Origin: Pedobacter soli
GTDB lineage: Bacteria; Bacteroidota; Bacteroidia; Sphingobacteriales; Sphingobacteriaceae
DNA: 64,000 nucleotides
Assembly (NCBI RefSeq): GCF_900101435.1
Contig: NZ_FMZH01000004.1
Location: forward strand, 64,615 to 128,614
Direction: 5' to 3'
Position 1 is the stretch's first letter; every line of letters starts with the position of its first letter. Below the pieces are notes generated by a model, which saw only the letters and a program-made list of their open reading frames with translations, did not search any database and had not been told where the DNA came from. Shown here in pieces: positions 44,594-54,336 of the stretch. The translations under genes and the position numbers were made by a program.

Positions 44594-45913
44594 TTATTCT
44601 GAAACGATCTTTCTGATCCTGTTATTGTTTTTGTCCAGTACATACACCGTTCCGTTTTTGTCGACAGCAACTCCGCCAGGTGCACTGAAAGAAGCCTGTG
44701 GTCCAAATCCGTCTGTATATCCTGCAGCATTACTTCCTGCAAAGGTGCTCACCTGATAAGTTAAAGCCTGTATGAAGCGGATACTTTGATCGGGGTTACT
44801 GGTGCTTCCGCCTCCGGTTCCGTTACCGGCAAGGTAAATATTGTCATTACTGTCAATAGCAATACCCCATGGATAAGCAAATTGTGCTGCACTGGCAGCT
44901 CCGTTTACATAACCTACCTTATCCTGCTGACCAGCAACAACGCTTCCCTGCCAGGTACCCGCAGTAAATTTTCTAATCAGCTGATCGCCATGGGCAGATA
45001 CGAAAAGATTACCGGCATGGTCAAATTTAATCCCCGCGGGATAATTAAGCCCCGAAACGACCGCTTTAGAGCTACCCTGAGCATCGATTTGGTAAATACT
45101 GCCCGGACTGGCACAGCTGCCGTAAAATAATTTACCCGTGCTGGTATCAAAAGCAATGCTCCAGGGTTCCTGACTGGCAAAACCTAATGTTTTAGCTTGT
45201 CCATCAGGGCTAATCATTCTAATATCCCAGTTACCGGGGTCTGCGGAGTATATGTTTCCGCTGCCGTCAATGGCGAGGTCGTAGGGCAATGAAAAATTTG
45301 CTGCAGTGCCCTTACCATCTGAGTAACCCGAAACAGCAGGGTTACCAGCCAGTGTTGTCACGTTTCCTGCCGGATCAATTTTACGGATACAGTGGTTACC
45401 GGGATCAGCTACATAAACATTGAGTTGATTATCGACCACGATGCCGCAGCTTCTGTACCAGTTTTGGCCTGAGAAATTAAATGAGGCATCTGTACCTTTT
45501 CCGTTGGCAAAAGCGGCATTACCAGAGCCTGCGAGCGTGGTTACCGTTCGCGTATATTCGTAATTGAATATGCTTCCGCTCAAAACTTCCTGGTTTTCAA
45601 TCTTCACTTTTATAGGGCCTGATTTTGATTTTTTGGGCACCACAACCATAATTTGCGTAGCGCTGGCCCCAATTACTTTAAGCGGAAGGTCATTTAAAAC
45701 CACTGAGATTTTAGAAAGATCAGTAGTGAAATTAGTTCCGGTAATGAGCACTTCGGTACCTCCACCACCTTTTTTGGGTATAAAATCTGCAATGGTAACT
45801 GGCGAGGCAGGGTCGTAGTTGCCGGTTTTATCTTTTTTGCAACCTGCTAAAAGCAGCAGTATGCAGCCCAAAAGGTAAGGGCCTGCAATAATTATATGAA
45901 TGAATTTTTTCAT
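44594..45913 (-). CDS. IPT/TIG and NHL-repeat lipoprotein
   Basis: A 439-aa lipoprotein (LLLLAGCKKD). Residues about 38-125 form an IPT/TIG Ig-like domain (IADFIPKKGGGGTEVLITGTNF). From about 130 on come NHL beta-propeller repeats (VDNQLNVYVADPGNHCIRKID, GSGNIYSADPGNWDIRMI, DSNDNIYLAGNG, DKNGTVYVLDKNNNRIRKI). These are common surface glycan-binding or accessory proteins (SusE/F position) behind SusD. It probably helps capture the locus's polysaccharide; enzyme activity is not evident. Confidence 0.88.
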   Translation of the reverse strand: MKKFIHIIIAGPYLLGCILLLLAGCKKDKTGNYDPASPVTIADFIPKKGGGGTEVLITGTNFTTDLSKISVVLNDLPLKVIGASATQIMVVVPKKSKSGPIKVKIENQEVLSGSIFNYEYTRTVTTLAGSGNAAFANGKGTDASFNFSGQNWYRSCGIVVDNQLNVYVADPGNHCIRKIDPAGNVTTLAGNPAVSGYSDGKGTAANFSLPYDLAIDGSGNIYSADPGNWDIRMISPDGQAKTLGFASQEPWSIAFDTSTGKLFYGSCASPGSIYQIDAQGSSKAVVSGLNYPAGIKFDHAGNLFVSAHGDQLIRKFTAGTWQGSVVAGQQDKVGYVNGAASAAQFAYPWGIAIDSNDNIYLAGNGTGGGSTSNPDQSIRFIQALTYQVSTFAGSNAAGYTDGFGPQASFSAPGGVAVDKNGTVYVLDKNNNRIRKIVSE

Positions 45914-45946
45914 GGAATCTTTATTTAATATATCATGATACCTGTG

Positions 45947-47779
45947 TTACCAGCCTGGATTTTGTACCAAAGCCCGGTCACGGTCAAGCTGGTATTGAGA
46001 AATTGGAAAGAGGTACATTTTATTTTCCCAGGCTCTTTTTTGAAACAAAGTGCGTTTGTAAAAAGGCGTAAATGCAAATCCTTGTCCGCCATCATCTTCA
46101 TTCACATTCATGGTATAAATGGTTTGATTTTCCGGTGCACCGAGTAAAAGTCTTCTTATAAGTGTATAATACCGGTCGCCTTCAAAACAAAGCTCTACTT
46201 GTCTTTCTCTTAAGATATACTTCCTCATGAGTTCTTTGTTGCCTACAGCAGCAGGATATACCGTTTCAATACCAGGTAAACCTGCTCTGGTTCTAACGAG
46301 GTTTAGCGTTTGTATAATCTCAGGATTAGATGGATCATATTCATTAAGTGCTTCAGCGTAATTGAGCAGAATTTCTGCATAACGCAGAATAATAAAGGGC
46401 CTATAATTGGTTACATCCTGTCTGATATTATCAGCAGGACTAACATTTTTAAGAAAATTATAGCCGGTAATGTTGTTGGTTATTCCGGTGGCTTTGGCTC
46501 CGGCTTTACCCGAATAGTAAAACTCTATGCGGCCGGTGCCATCAATGTTGCCTGCAGATGAATAATAATTTTTATCATCTACTGTTGGGGCTGGCAATAC
46601 CGGACGGCCATTGTACTGGATATAAGCGTAAAAACGTGGTTCCCTGTTGGCATACATGTTCCATTGCCCTTTTTTATGCCCCCAGCTTTGGTCACCATTA
46701 TTTTCTGCAAAGCCGGTTTCCTTGTACTGCGATTGCGGATCGTCGATAGTGCGGCCGTTATTCATGCAAAAGGCATCCACAACATTTTGAGTTGCATTGT
46801 AAAGATTAATCCCACCCGGGTTAGGCGAAGAGGCTTTGGTGTAACCCCAATAGTTCCATGAATTTCTGGAGAAAAGAATCTCTCTGTTCCAGTTGGCCAG
46901 AAACAGGTCGCGAACCGAGTAATAAGGATCAAACTTGCTGCCGCCATTATCCAGATTGGTAAATAATTGAAAGGCGTTCAGGTTCATTACTGCTTTTGCA
47001 GCATCTGCAGCAATTTTCCATTTGTTGGCATCATAAGCGCCTGGAGCTAGGGCAGTTCCATCCTGATTCTTTAGTGAAGCAAATGCAGGGTTTCCATTCC
47101 AAAGCGGACTTGCAGCCCAAAGCGCAAGTTGTGATTTAACAGCCAGACAAGTTCCTTTTGAAGGGCGGCCATAATCACTTGAAGAAGCCCAGTTTACCGG
47201 TAAATTAGCCGCAGCTTCATCCATTAACTGATTTACATAATCTTTACACTGATCAAAAGTATTTCTTGGATACTTATTGAAATCGTCATTTAAAGCAAGA
47301 GAACTGGTTAGTTTAACCACCGGACCGTATTGCTTAATCAGTTGCCAGTAAAACCAGCCCCTTAAGAATTTCGATTCTGCTTTGTATTGCGTTTTTAAAG
47401 CGGTACTGAGTTGCGATTCAGGTACTTTGTCAACATTGGCCTCGAAAATAAACGACGAGCGGATACCGGTATAATAATTGTCCCAATGGTCATAATAGGC
47501 GTTTACAGAGCTCCAGTTTCCGGCAACCATTTGCCTTACGTTGGTGCTGGGGATAGATACAGAGGCCTCATCGCTTATGCCAACATGCGGATAATCGATT
47601 TCTAAAACGGCGCCATAAATGTTGTATAAATAAGATTCTGCATTTGCCCGGTTGCTCCAGAGGATTTCTGAAGTGAGCAGGTTATCTGGTTTTTCATCCA
47701 GGTGTTTGCATGCGGATAGGGTGCATGTTAAAAACAATGATCCTGCTGCGATAATGAATACATATATACTTTTCATCAT
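45947..47779 (-). CDS. SusD/RagB-family outer-membrane glycan-binding lipoprotein
   Basis: A 610-aa lipoprotein with signal MMKSIYVFIIAAGSLFLTC and lipobox LSAC (Cys24). The frame extends upstream into the SusC gene, but only the start at 47779 (or 47776) gives a signal peptide. SusD features: DEKPDNLLTSEILWSN, tetratricopeptide-like helices (SKFLRGWFYWQLIKQYGPV), YRPFIILRYAEILLNYAEALNE, and the closing RTLFQKRAWENKMYLFPI. It caps the SusC channel and binds the glycan at the cell surface. 38 bases downstream of susC-type gene. Confidence 0.94.
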   Translation of the reverse strand: MMKSIYVFIIAAGSLFLTCTLSACKHLDEKPDNLLTSEILWSNRANAESYLYNIYGAVLEIDYPHVGISDEASVSIPSTNVRQMVAGNWSSVNAYYDHWDNYYTGIRSSFIFEANVDKVPESQLSTALKTQYKAESKFLRGWFYWQLIKQYGPVVKLTSSLALNDDFNKYPRNTFDQCKDYVNQLMDEAAANLPVNWASSSDYGRPSKGTCLAVKSQLALWAASPLWNGNPAFASLKNQDGTALAPGAYDANKWKIAADAAKAVMNLNAFQLFTNLDNGGSKFDPYYSVRDLFLANWNREILFSRNSWNYWGYTKASSPNPGGINLYNATQNVVDAFCMNNGRTIDDPQSQYKETGFAENNGDQSWGHKKGQWNMYANREPRFYAYIQYNGRPVLPAPTVDDKNYYSSAGNIDGTGRIEFYYSGKAGAKATGITNNITGYNFLKNVSPADNIRQDVTNYRPFIILRYAEILLNYAEALNEYDPSNPEIIQTLNLVRTRAGLPGIETVYPAAVGNKELMRKYILRERQVELCFEGDRYYTLIRRLLLGAPENQTIYTMNVNEDDGGQGFAFTPFYKRTLFQKRAWENKMYLFPISQYQLDRDRALVQNPGW

Positions 47780-47817
47780 AATATTTTTTAATATTAAAAA
47801 TTGATCGATACTGCTGG

Positions 47818-50800
47818 TTAAAGCGATACTTTCAGCCCCAATGCGAAGGTTCTCAGCGGTGGGTAGCCAGCCGCGTTGGCTCCAAGCTCCGGATCCCATA
47901 ATTTAAATTTGGAGAAGGTGAGTAAATTCTGCCCGGAGAGGTAAAAATATACCGACTTAATTGCCGCCTTTTTTAGCAAATTATCAGAAATTCTGTATCC
48001 TAAAGTTGCCTGTTTTAAGCGCACAAAACTGCCATCTTTTGACCACCAGGTGCTGGGCTGATAGTTATTGCTGTTTTGATTGGCAATGCCCAGTCTTGGA
48101 TAATAAGCATCCTGACGGGGATTATCAACAGTCCACCTGTCTTCCAGACTGGCCAGCATACCAGAGGGATATTGCCCCATGCCCGTGAAAGGCACAATCC
48201 CGGCACCCTGTGCACCGTCGCCGGTTACAGCCGAACCATTGGCCATAAAAGTTACATTGGCAATGCCCTGGAAGAAAAGTGAAAGGTCTACACCTTTATA
48301 ACCTACTGTAAAACCTGCACCATATAGAATGGTTGGAACATCTGATTTACCAGTGTATACCTTGTCAAAGCTGTTAATCACCCCATCGCCATTTACGTCT
48401 TTGTACTTGATGTCGCCAGGTTTTGGTGTAGCACCGAACTGGCTTGCACTTTTGGCAATTTGTTCTGTTGAGGTAAATAGCCCTTCAGCAATATACATCA
48501 GGTTATCGCCTAGTTTTTGTCCGGTGGCCTGTTGATAAGCATATTGCTGTCTGGGTTCGTCTTTTTCTACAATTTTATTGTTGTTATAAGTGAAATTTCC
48601 GTATAAACGAAGCGATACGTTACCCATTTTTCCGGTATATTCCATATTGGCATCAACCCCCTGGTTGTTCATTTCGCCCAAATTGGCGAATACCGTTCCG
48701 GTAACACCCAGTATACCTGAAAGCGAACTCCGGGCAATGAGAATGTTTTTTCTTCTTTCTTTATACAGATCGACAGTGATATTCAGCTTGTTAAGCAAGC
48801 CGATTTCTATACCTAAATTGTCTTTGGTAGCTTTTTCCCAGGTCAGGTTTTCTACACCAAAAACGCTTTCGGTAACACCGTTAAAAATGGTGCCGTTAAA
48901 ACCTAAACCTATCGATCTGCCTGGTCCGTACTGGCTCAGGTAAGGAAACCTTTTTAAACCATTGTTAATTCCAATCTGATCATTTCCTACAATACCGTGT
49001 GAACCTCTGATTTTTAACAGGTTAAACGTAGCAGATAAGTTTTTGAAAAAAGGCTCTTTCGAAATTACCCAGCCTCCGGAAACTGAAGGGAAAAAACCGA
49101 ACCTTTTGCCGGGTTCAAAGTTTTCCGAACCGGTATAACCTGCATCAAATTCGATCATATAACGATCTGCATAATCATAAGTGGCTCTTACTGCCATGCC
49201 CTGGTTTTTGTAGGGGATAGATGAAATTACATCTCCGGCTGAGCTAACTACCCTCGAACGCATATTGTATAAAAATAAGCCTCCAAAATGATGATTGCCG
49301 AACCTGCGGTCGTAAGTAACATTGGTTTCCAGGTACATCTTTTTCTCTGCGGCTGAGGATTGTGAGTAACCCAGAAACTGTTCTCCAATCCTCGATTGGT
49401 TCAGGATTAGGTTGCCATCAGCGTCTCTTCCGCTGGCTAAGAAAAGGTTGTTTCTGCCTGTTCTTCTGTTATCGTTTTCGCTGTAAGAATCAAAAGAGAA
49501 CCTGGCCATTGCACTTAGTCCCGGTGTTAGTTTATCTAATTTCTGATTGATAGAGAAAATAGATTGTATGGTTGGTCTGAACTCTGTTGCATAGCCCGAA
49601 TTTTGGATTTCATTGAGTGGGTTGCTTCCTCCGTTGTTAAACGGGCCAGCCCATGAACCATCCGGATATTGTATTGGAAAGGCAATAGGAGGGGTTAAGT
49701 AGGCATTGTACCAGATTTTACTGGCTGATAAACCCGGGTATCTGCTGCTCACCAGCATGGCATCAAGGTTCATTGATAACAGGGTAGTAGCACTCAGGTC
49801 GATATCCAGGTTAGTTCGGAAATCGTATCTTTTAAAGTTTAAATTGGGGTTGTAGTCATTTTGTTTAGTCACCTTGTAGCTCCCGTCCTGATTGTAAAAA
49901 GAGGCCGAAACGTAATACCTTACGCTTTGAGAGCCGCCGCTAACATTTAAATTGGAGTTGAAACCCGGTGCCCAGTCTTTGTAAGTTGATTTGATCCAGT
50001 CTACATTAGGGTAGAGGTAAGGATCCAGTCCGCTGGCAGTTTTTTGAATAATTTCTTCTGAATATACGGTCTGGTTGCCATCATTAATATTGGCTTCATT
50101 GTACAACCTCATCCACGACACACCATCGAGCATTTTTGGCGTTTTAGTAAGGCCGGATATAGAGGCTTCCGTTTTGATCGAAATCTGCGGTTTACCTGCA
50201 GTTCCCCGTTTGGTTGTGATGATCAAAACGCCGTTGGCTCCCCTGGCACCATATACCGCGGTGGCCGATGCATCTTTAAGCAGGGAAATGCTTTGTATGT
50301 CTTCCGGATCAATGTTGTTGTAAGATCCACCGAAAGAACTATTTACATCATCGCGCTGTACACCATCAATAATGATTAAGGGTTCGGTATTACCGGTAAA
50401 GGTACCAATACCCCTGATGGTGAAAGAGGCGTTATCGTAGCCCGGTTCGCCGCTTCTTTGCATGGAGATAATACCGGCTACTTTACCTGCTAAAGAATTG
50501 GAAAGCGAGCGGTTAGGGGTTTGCATATCGGCCATGTTAATGGTGCTGACTGCTCCGGTGATCGTTACCTTTTTTTGCTTACCATAACCTACTACAACCA
50601 CATCATCAAGGGTTTTATCTTCTTCTGCCATGCTGATCGTCATCTCGGTCTGATCTCCTAAGAGCACTTCTTTAGTCACAAAGCCCATCAGGCGAACCAC
50701 GATTACATCGTTTTTATCTGCCTTGATTTTAAAGTTTCCATCCGCATCGGTGGAGGTTGCTTTTTTAGTGCCTTTAATGGTTACCGTTGCTCCCGGAATC

Positions 50801-51252
50801 GGGCTTCCTTTTGCATCGGTTACTTTACCGCGGATTTCCTGATCGCTGAAAATACTGCTCAGTTTATCCAGGGCTTTATCCAGAATGGAACTTTCTTTTG
50901 GTTTAATTAGAATGGTATTGCCATCAATGAGATAGGTTAGGGGGAGGTTGTGCAGGATTTTTTTTACTGCGGTTTCCAGTTGTTCATTTTCAATGGTGAC
51001 GGAAATGGGATCGATCCCTTTGAGCACATTTCTGTCGAAGAGAAAATTATATCCACTTTGATTGTGGATTTTTTCTAAAGCACGCTTTAATGATACCCGC
51101 TGTTCATTAAGCGTTATGCGCTGCCCGAAGGTAGCCGCACTTACCTGCATTAGCGTGAAAAGGAGCACGATGGTGGTTAGGCGCATAATCATCCATATTT
51201 TACGGATATAACGGTTCGTTATCCCGGTTTTACTGGCATAAAATCTATACAT
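47818..51252 (-). CDS. SusC/RagA-family TonB-dependent outer-membrane transporter with STN domain
   Basis: A 1144-aa transporter. In order: N-terminal hydrophobic signal (about 22-44), STN domain (about 45-118; TLNEQRVSLKRALEKIHNQSG) that contacts the FecR anti-sigma factor, a carboxypeptidase-like regulatory domain (GKVTDAKGSPIPGATVTIKGT), the plug (TLDDVVVVGYGKQKKVTITG; PLIIIDGVQRDD), and the 22-strand barrel ending LGLKVSL. It imports oligosaccharides using TonB. The STN domain plus neighbouring FecR and ECF sigma genes mean transport-coupled transcription control. Confidence 0.95.
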   Translation of the reverse strand: MYRFYASKTGITNRYIRKIWMIMRLTTIVLLFTLMQVSAATFGQRITLNEQRVSLKRALEKIHNQSGYNFLFDRNVLKGIDPISVTIENEQLETAVKKILHNLPLTYLIDGNTILIKPKESSILDKALDKLSSIFSDQEIRGKVTDAKGSPIPGATVTIKGTKKATSTDADGNFKIKADKNDVIVVRLMGFVTKEVLLGDQTEMTISMAEEDKTLDDVVVVGYGKQKKVTITGAVSTINMADMQTPNRSLSNSLAGKVAGIISMQRSGEPGYDNASFTIRGIGTFTGNTEPLIIIDGVQRDDVNSSFGGSYNNIDPEDIQSISLLKDASATAVYGARGANGVLIITTKRGTAGKPQISIKTEASISGLTKTPKMLDGVSWMRLYNEANINDGNQTVYSEEIIQKTASGLDPYLYPNVDWIKSTYKDWAPGFNSNLNVSGGSQSVRYYVSASFYNQDGSYKVTKQNDYNPNLNFKRYDFRTNLDIDLSATTLLSMNLDAMLVSSRYPGLSASKIWYNAYLTPPIAFPIQYPDGSWAGPFNNGGSNPLNEIQNSGYATEFRPTIQSIFSINQKLDKLTPGLSAMARFSFDSYSENDNRRTGRNNLFLASGRDADGNLILNQSRIGEQFLGYSQSSAAEKKMYLETNVTYDRRFGNHHFGGLFLYNMRSRVVSSAGDVISSIPYKNQGMAVRATYDYADRYMIEFDAGYTGSENFEPGKRFGFFPSVSGGWVISKEPFFKNLSATFNLLKIRGSHGIVGNDQIGINNGLKRFPYLSQYGPGRSIGLGFNGTIFNGVTESVFGVENLTWEKATKDNLGIEIGLLNKLNITVDLYKERRKNILIARSSLSGILGVTGTVFANLGEMNNQGVDANMEYTGKMGNVSLRLYGNFTYNNNKIVEKDEPRQQYAYQQATGQKLGDNLMYIAEGLFTSTEQIAKSASQFGATPKPGDIKYKDVNGDGVINSFDKVYTGKSDVPTILYGAGFTVGYKGVDLSLFFQGIANVTFMANGSAVTGDGAQGAGIVPFTGMGQYPSGMLASLEDRWTVDNPRQDAYYPRLGIANQNSNNYQPSTWWSKDGSFVRLKQATLGYRISDNLLKKAAIKSVYFYLSGQNLLTFSKFKLWDPELGANAAGYPPLRTFALGLKVSL

Positions 51253-51399
51253 TTCTTATATTTGGTTTGTGCAGTGGCCCTTCAGGTCTAATTGTTTGGC
51301 AGCTGCAGGTTTTGGTTAGTAATTTTTATTAACTGAATGCCAGGTAATTATCGGGGGTGTTTGCAGCACCCCTGGTGATTTGGCATCATGGCGAAGTAA
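51253..51399 (-). promoter_or_regulatory. FecR-SusC gap with attenuator-like hairpin
   Basis: A hairpin with stem ggggtg / cacccc at 51354-51372 lies between the FecR stop and the SusC start. It may separate the regulator and transporter transcripts; the sigma-dependent promoter of SusC should lie here but has no recognised consensus. Confidence 0.4.
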
Positions 51400-52527
51400 T
51401 TATTCCATCACAATCACCCTCCTTCCTTCAATTTTAAAATGTACACCGCCGATGGTTTCTATCCATTTCAGTACTTCTGAAAGTTTACTTTTTCTGGATA
51501 CCAGCCCATCCAGAAGTGGTGTTTTACCTGTTTTTAAGCCAGGTTCATAAACAACCTCCACATTGTACCATCTCGCAACCTTACGCATGGCTGAGCTCAA
51601 ATCTTCGCCGTCGAAAATGAAGTTGTCGTTTTTCCAGCCCAATACTTCCTCGGTATTCACCTGAAGTAAGTTTACAGTACCTGCTGCATTAATTGAGGCT
51701 TGCTGGCTGGGTTTTAACAAAACGAATTTGCTATCCTTCAGATTTTTGGAGCTTCGAACCTGTATGCTCCCTTCTACAAGCGTAGTTTTCGTAGTGGGTT
51801 CGTCAGCATAGCTATTGATATTAAATGAGGTTCCGAGGTCTTCAGCCAGCTGTCCGGCTGTAATTACGCGGAAAGGTTGTTTCGCATCATGTCTCACCTG
51901 AAAATAAGCTTCTCCGGATAGTTCTACCCGGCGCTCTTTCAGACCGGCGAAATTGGAAAGAAATTTTAAGGAAGAGGCCGCATTTAACCAGACTTTAGTT
52001 CCGTCTGAGAGCGTAATCTGGTATTGCCCTCCATTGGGAGTAGATACAACCAGTTGCTGTGCTGTTTCTCCCGAAGGGCTAACGCCACTGATGGCTGTTC
52101 CATCATTATATTCAAGACCAGATGCATCAACCACAACACCGCCTTTCAGATTTTTCAAGTCAAACTGTTTACCATTTGCTAAGGTAACCGTTGCTTTATT
52201 GCTACCGGGATCAATATCATGCGCAGCTAAATTGCTGGTGGCATGCTGTTTTTGAAAGTAAATAAATAAACCCACACTTAAAATCAGCAGTAACGATGCT
52301 GCAATTAACAGGCCCTGATTTAGCGTTCTGGTTCTGGTTTCTGTAGGGAGGGTAGTAGTCATCTGCTTAATAATAAGCAGATCTTCAAGTAATTCCTGTT
52401 CGCTTAAACCCAGTGGAAGGTCTTTATTCCATTGAGCATACCAACTTTCTAAGAAGGCAATTTCTTCGGGCGTACAATTGCCAGCCTGTTTCTTTTGTAA
52501 AAGCTTTTCTATATCTTCTTTTTGCAT
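51400..52527 (-). CDS. FecR-type anti-sigma factor
   Basis: A 375-aa inner-membrane protein: cytosolic sigma-binding part (about 1-65), one TM helix (about 70-88; GLLIAASLLLILSVGLFIYF), a FecR domain (about 120-235; VSTPNGGQYQITLSDGTKVWLNAAS, GEAYFQVRHD), and a C-terminal DUF4974 domain (SSAMRKVARWYNVEVVYEPG, VLKWIETIGGVHFKIEGRR) that receives the STN signal. It holds the ECF sigma factor inactive until SusC is loaded. Located between sigma and SusC genes. Confidence 0.95.
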   Translation of the reverse strand: MQKEDIEKLLQKKQAGNCTPEEIAFLESWYAQWNKDLPLGLSEQELLEDLLIIKQMTTTLPTETRTRTLNQGLLIAASLLLILSVGLFIYFQKQHATSNLAAHDIDPGSNKATVTLANGKQFDLKNLKGGVVVDASGLEYNDGTAISGVSPSGETAQQLVVSTPNGGQYQITLSDGTKVWLNAASSLKFLSNFAGLKERRVELSGEAYFQVRHDAKQPFRVITAGQLAEDLGTSFNINSYADEPTTKTTLVEGSIQVRSSKNLKDSKFVLLKPSQQASINAAGTVNLLQVNTEEVLGWKNDNFIFDGEDLSSAMRKVARWYNVEVVYEPGLKTGKTPLLDGLVSRKSKLSEVLKWIETIGGVHFKIEGRRVIVME

Positions 52528-52607
52528 TATTCTTTACCAGGGAAGGAGCGTACCTTCCGTATTCAAAGCATAAAGACGAAGTAGAATAGCCTTGGGGGTA
52601 AAGAAAT

Positions 52608-53204
52608 TTAAAAAAAAATTGGTGGATGGATTGACATCATGGTACCCAGTTTAACACGCAATACTTTTAATGCATTATTTACGGTACTTTTTACCGTCTG
52701 TTCAGAAAGATTAAGCGCTTTGGCAATTTCCTGATGACTGAGGAAATGTTTCCTGCTCATTTCAAATATCTGGCGGGTACGTGGCGGGAGGTTGGCAATC
52801 TCCTGATCAATAATAGCCCTTAGCTGGTTTTGCCTGGCCAGGTGATCGGTAGTAACCAATCCATATTCAGCAAAATGCTGGATGGATTGCACGTAAGATT
52901 TTTCCAGCTTCTGTTTGGCAAGGAGATCAAAAATTCTGTTTCTTACTGCAGCATAAAGATAGCCCGAAAGGGTAGTTTTAAAAGTAATCTCGCTGCGTTT
53001 AATCCATAAGGTGGTGAAAAGTTCATGAATAAGATCCCGGCATTCTTCTCTTAACTGAAGACGTTTAAAAGCATGAATGTATAAACAAGCATGATAACGA
53101 TGGTAAATTTCAGCGTACGCCCGTTCATCACCCGATTGGAGTAATTCGGCTAATTCCTGATCATGATAGTGTTTATAGGGCATTTTGTTTGAATGTACTA
53201 ACAT
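52608..53204 (-). CDS. ECF RNA polymerase sigma factor
   Basis: A 198-aa sigma-70 family factor of the Bacteroidota FecI-like type. Region 2: ERAYAEIYHRYHACLYIHAF, CRDLIHELFTTLWIKR, LSGYLYAAVRNRIFDLL. Region 4: LPPRTRQIFEMSRKHFLSHQE then IAKALNLSEQTVKSTVNNAL, a helix-turn-helix. It activates the SusC/SusD transcript when released by FecR. An ATG at 53183 (MPYKHYHD) is a possible shorter start. Confidence 0.94.
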   Translation of the reverse strand: MLVHSNKMPYKHYHDQELAELLQSGDERAYAEIYHRYHACLYIHAFKRLQLREECRDLIHELFTTLWIKRSEITFKTTLSGYLYAAVRNRIFDLLAKQKLEKSYVQSIQHFAEYGLVTTDHLARQNQLRAIIDQEIANLPPRTRQIFEMSRKHFLSHQEIAKALNLSEQTVKSTVNNALKVLRVKLGTMMSIHPPIFF

Positions 53205-53743
53205 ACAGAAATAATATGTACCAACAAAAAGATTTAAAGCATGGTCTGCTGTTCAGATTTTTTGCCCGACACAAATAGATAGGGCCAGGATTGCTGTGTA
53301 TATAATCCGGTTCTTACCAAAATACCTTTGTTTTTCGGGATAATTATTTATTCGCTGGCATTGTACAGGCCTAATTTCTCTGCCAATATAGAGGCTTACT
53401 TCAACTATAGCAATGAAAACAGATGATTCTCTGGAGTATAATTTTTATCCTGATGTGTATTGCGGTGAGCATTGCAGTTGAGGCATACCTTAATCGCAAT
53501 AAATAACATTTCTTTCGGGATAATAACCAACTCTGGCTGTGTTTTTTTTTAATCGAATTTATTATTTACTCCATTTAGATGGTTGTATTTTCCTAAGGCT
53601 GATGAAGTTCAGTAAAGAGCCTTTTTTAAGTAGGTAATAGTCATTATTAGGCTTTAAATTGTGCAAAAATAAAATCTTTCTCTTTTCCAATACGTTACCT
53701 CTGGCGGGTTTGCGGATGTTTCAGAAGATGGTAATTTTGCCCT
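53205..53743. other. Gap with one possible tiny ORF
   Basis: Apart from the 27-codon frame at 53423-53506 I see no gene. Two copies of ttcgggataat (about 53335 and 53515) form a direct repeat of unknown meaning. Confidence 0.4.
53423..53506 (+). CDS. Possible 27-aa single-TM peptide
   Basis: Starts ATG at 53423 and reads MILWSIIFILMCIAVSIAV, then EAYLNRNK and TAA. This is one membrane helix with a polar C-terminal tail, a plausible small membrane protein. There is no neighbour within 100 bases and no recognised family, so chance is a real alternative. Confidence 0.25.
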   Translation: MILWSIIFILMCIAVSIAVEAYLNRNK

Positions 53744-54058
53744 ATGAGGGTTACGGTAGTTGCTATTTTAGAGACAGATTTCAAACAAGATCTGGCTTTG
53801 GCTAAGATTATGAACAGCAGGTTGCTCAGGGTAGCAAAAGAACTGCAAGACATACACTTAGTGGGCTTACAAGGAAGAAGATCTGTGGTACATAGCCTTA
53901 CCATTCAGCTAAGTTATAACCAAAAATATAAGATCCGTTACCGGATCATGAATGAAGTACCACCAACCGTAGCCTGCCTGGTGGCAGAAAGCTGTAGCCG
54001 CCTGGGCTACATACCCAACAGGAGCGTGGTACGGGAGCAGAGCAGCATGTTAGGCTAA
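53744..54058 (+). CDS. Uncertain 104-aa hypothetical protein
   Basis: A 104-codon frame starting MRVTVVAILETDF. Composition is protein-like (basic, with a long helix DLALAKIMNSRLLRVAKELQD) and no opposite-strand gene explains it, but I recognise no domain, and the C-terminal half is odd. It lies between the sigma factor gene and the exopolysaccharide cluster. Confidence 0.35.
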   Translation: MRVTVVAILETDFKQDLALAKIMNSRLLRVAKELQDIHLVGLQGRRSVVHSLTIQLSYNQKYKIRYRIMNEVPPTVACLVAESCSRLGYIPNRSVVREQSSMLG

Positions 54059-54167
54059 AGAAGATTAACGCATGCAAAACCAGTTAACAGGGATGGTATT
54101 ATTCGACCACAAATAATTGCGTAGGCAAAGCAGCGGTTAATTATGCAGCATAACAAGTAGTTAGCAC

Positions 54168-54175
54168 TAACTTTG
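54168..54175 (+). promoter_or_regulatory. -7 promoter element (TAACTTTG) before the exopolysaccharide cluster
   Basis: TAnnTTTG match 162 bases before the TolC-like gene. A -33 TTTG box is not clear. If used, the transcript has a long leader. Confidence 0.35.
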
Positions 54176-54336
54176 TCTGATTTATAAGCAGTACACAAGG
54201 CCTAAATGTGGCTTAAGGTGCTGCCAAGCAAAAAAAAATGCCGGTTTTTAGGAAAACAACATTCTATTTAATTAGATTTGAAGTGTATCCTAAAAAATAC
54301 TACCCTTTTGGAGGGGAATGTTAAATCCCACAATCA

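Noticed and set aside
47780..47899. 40-codon N-terminal extension of SusD
   Set aside because: It overlaps the end of the SusC gene and would bury the lipoprotein signal.
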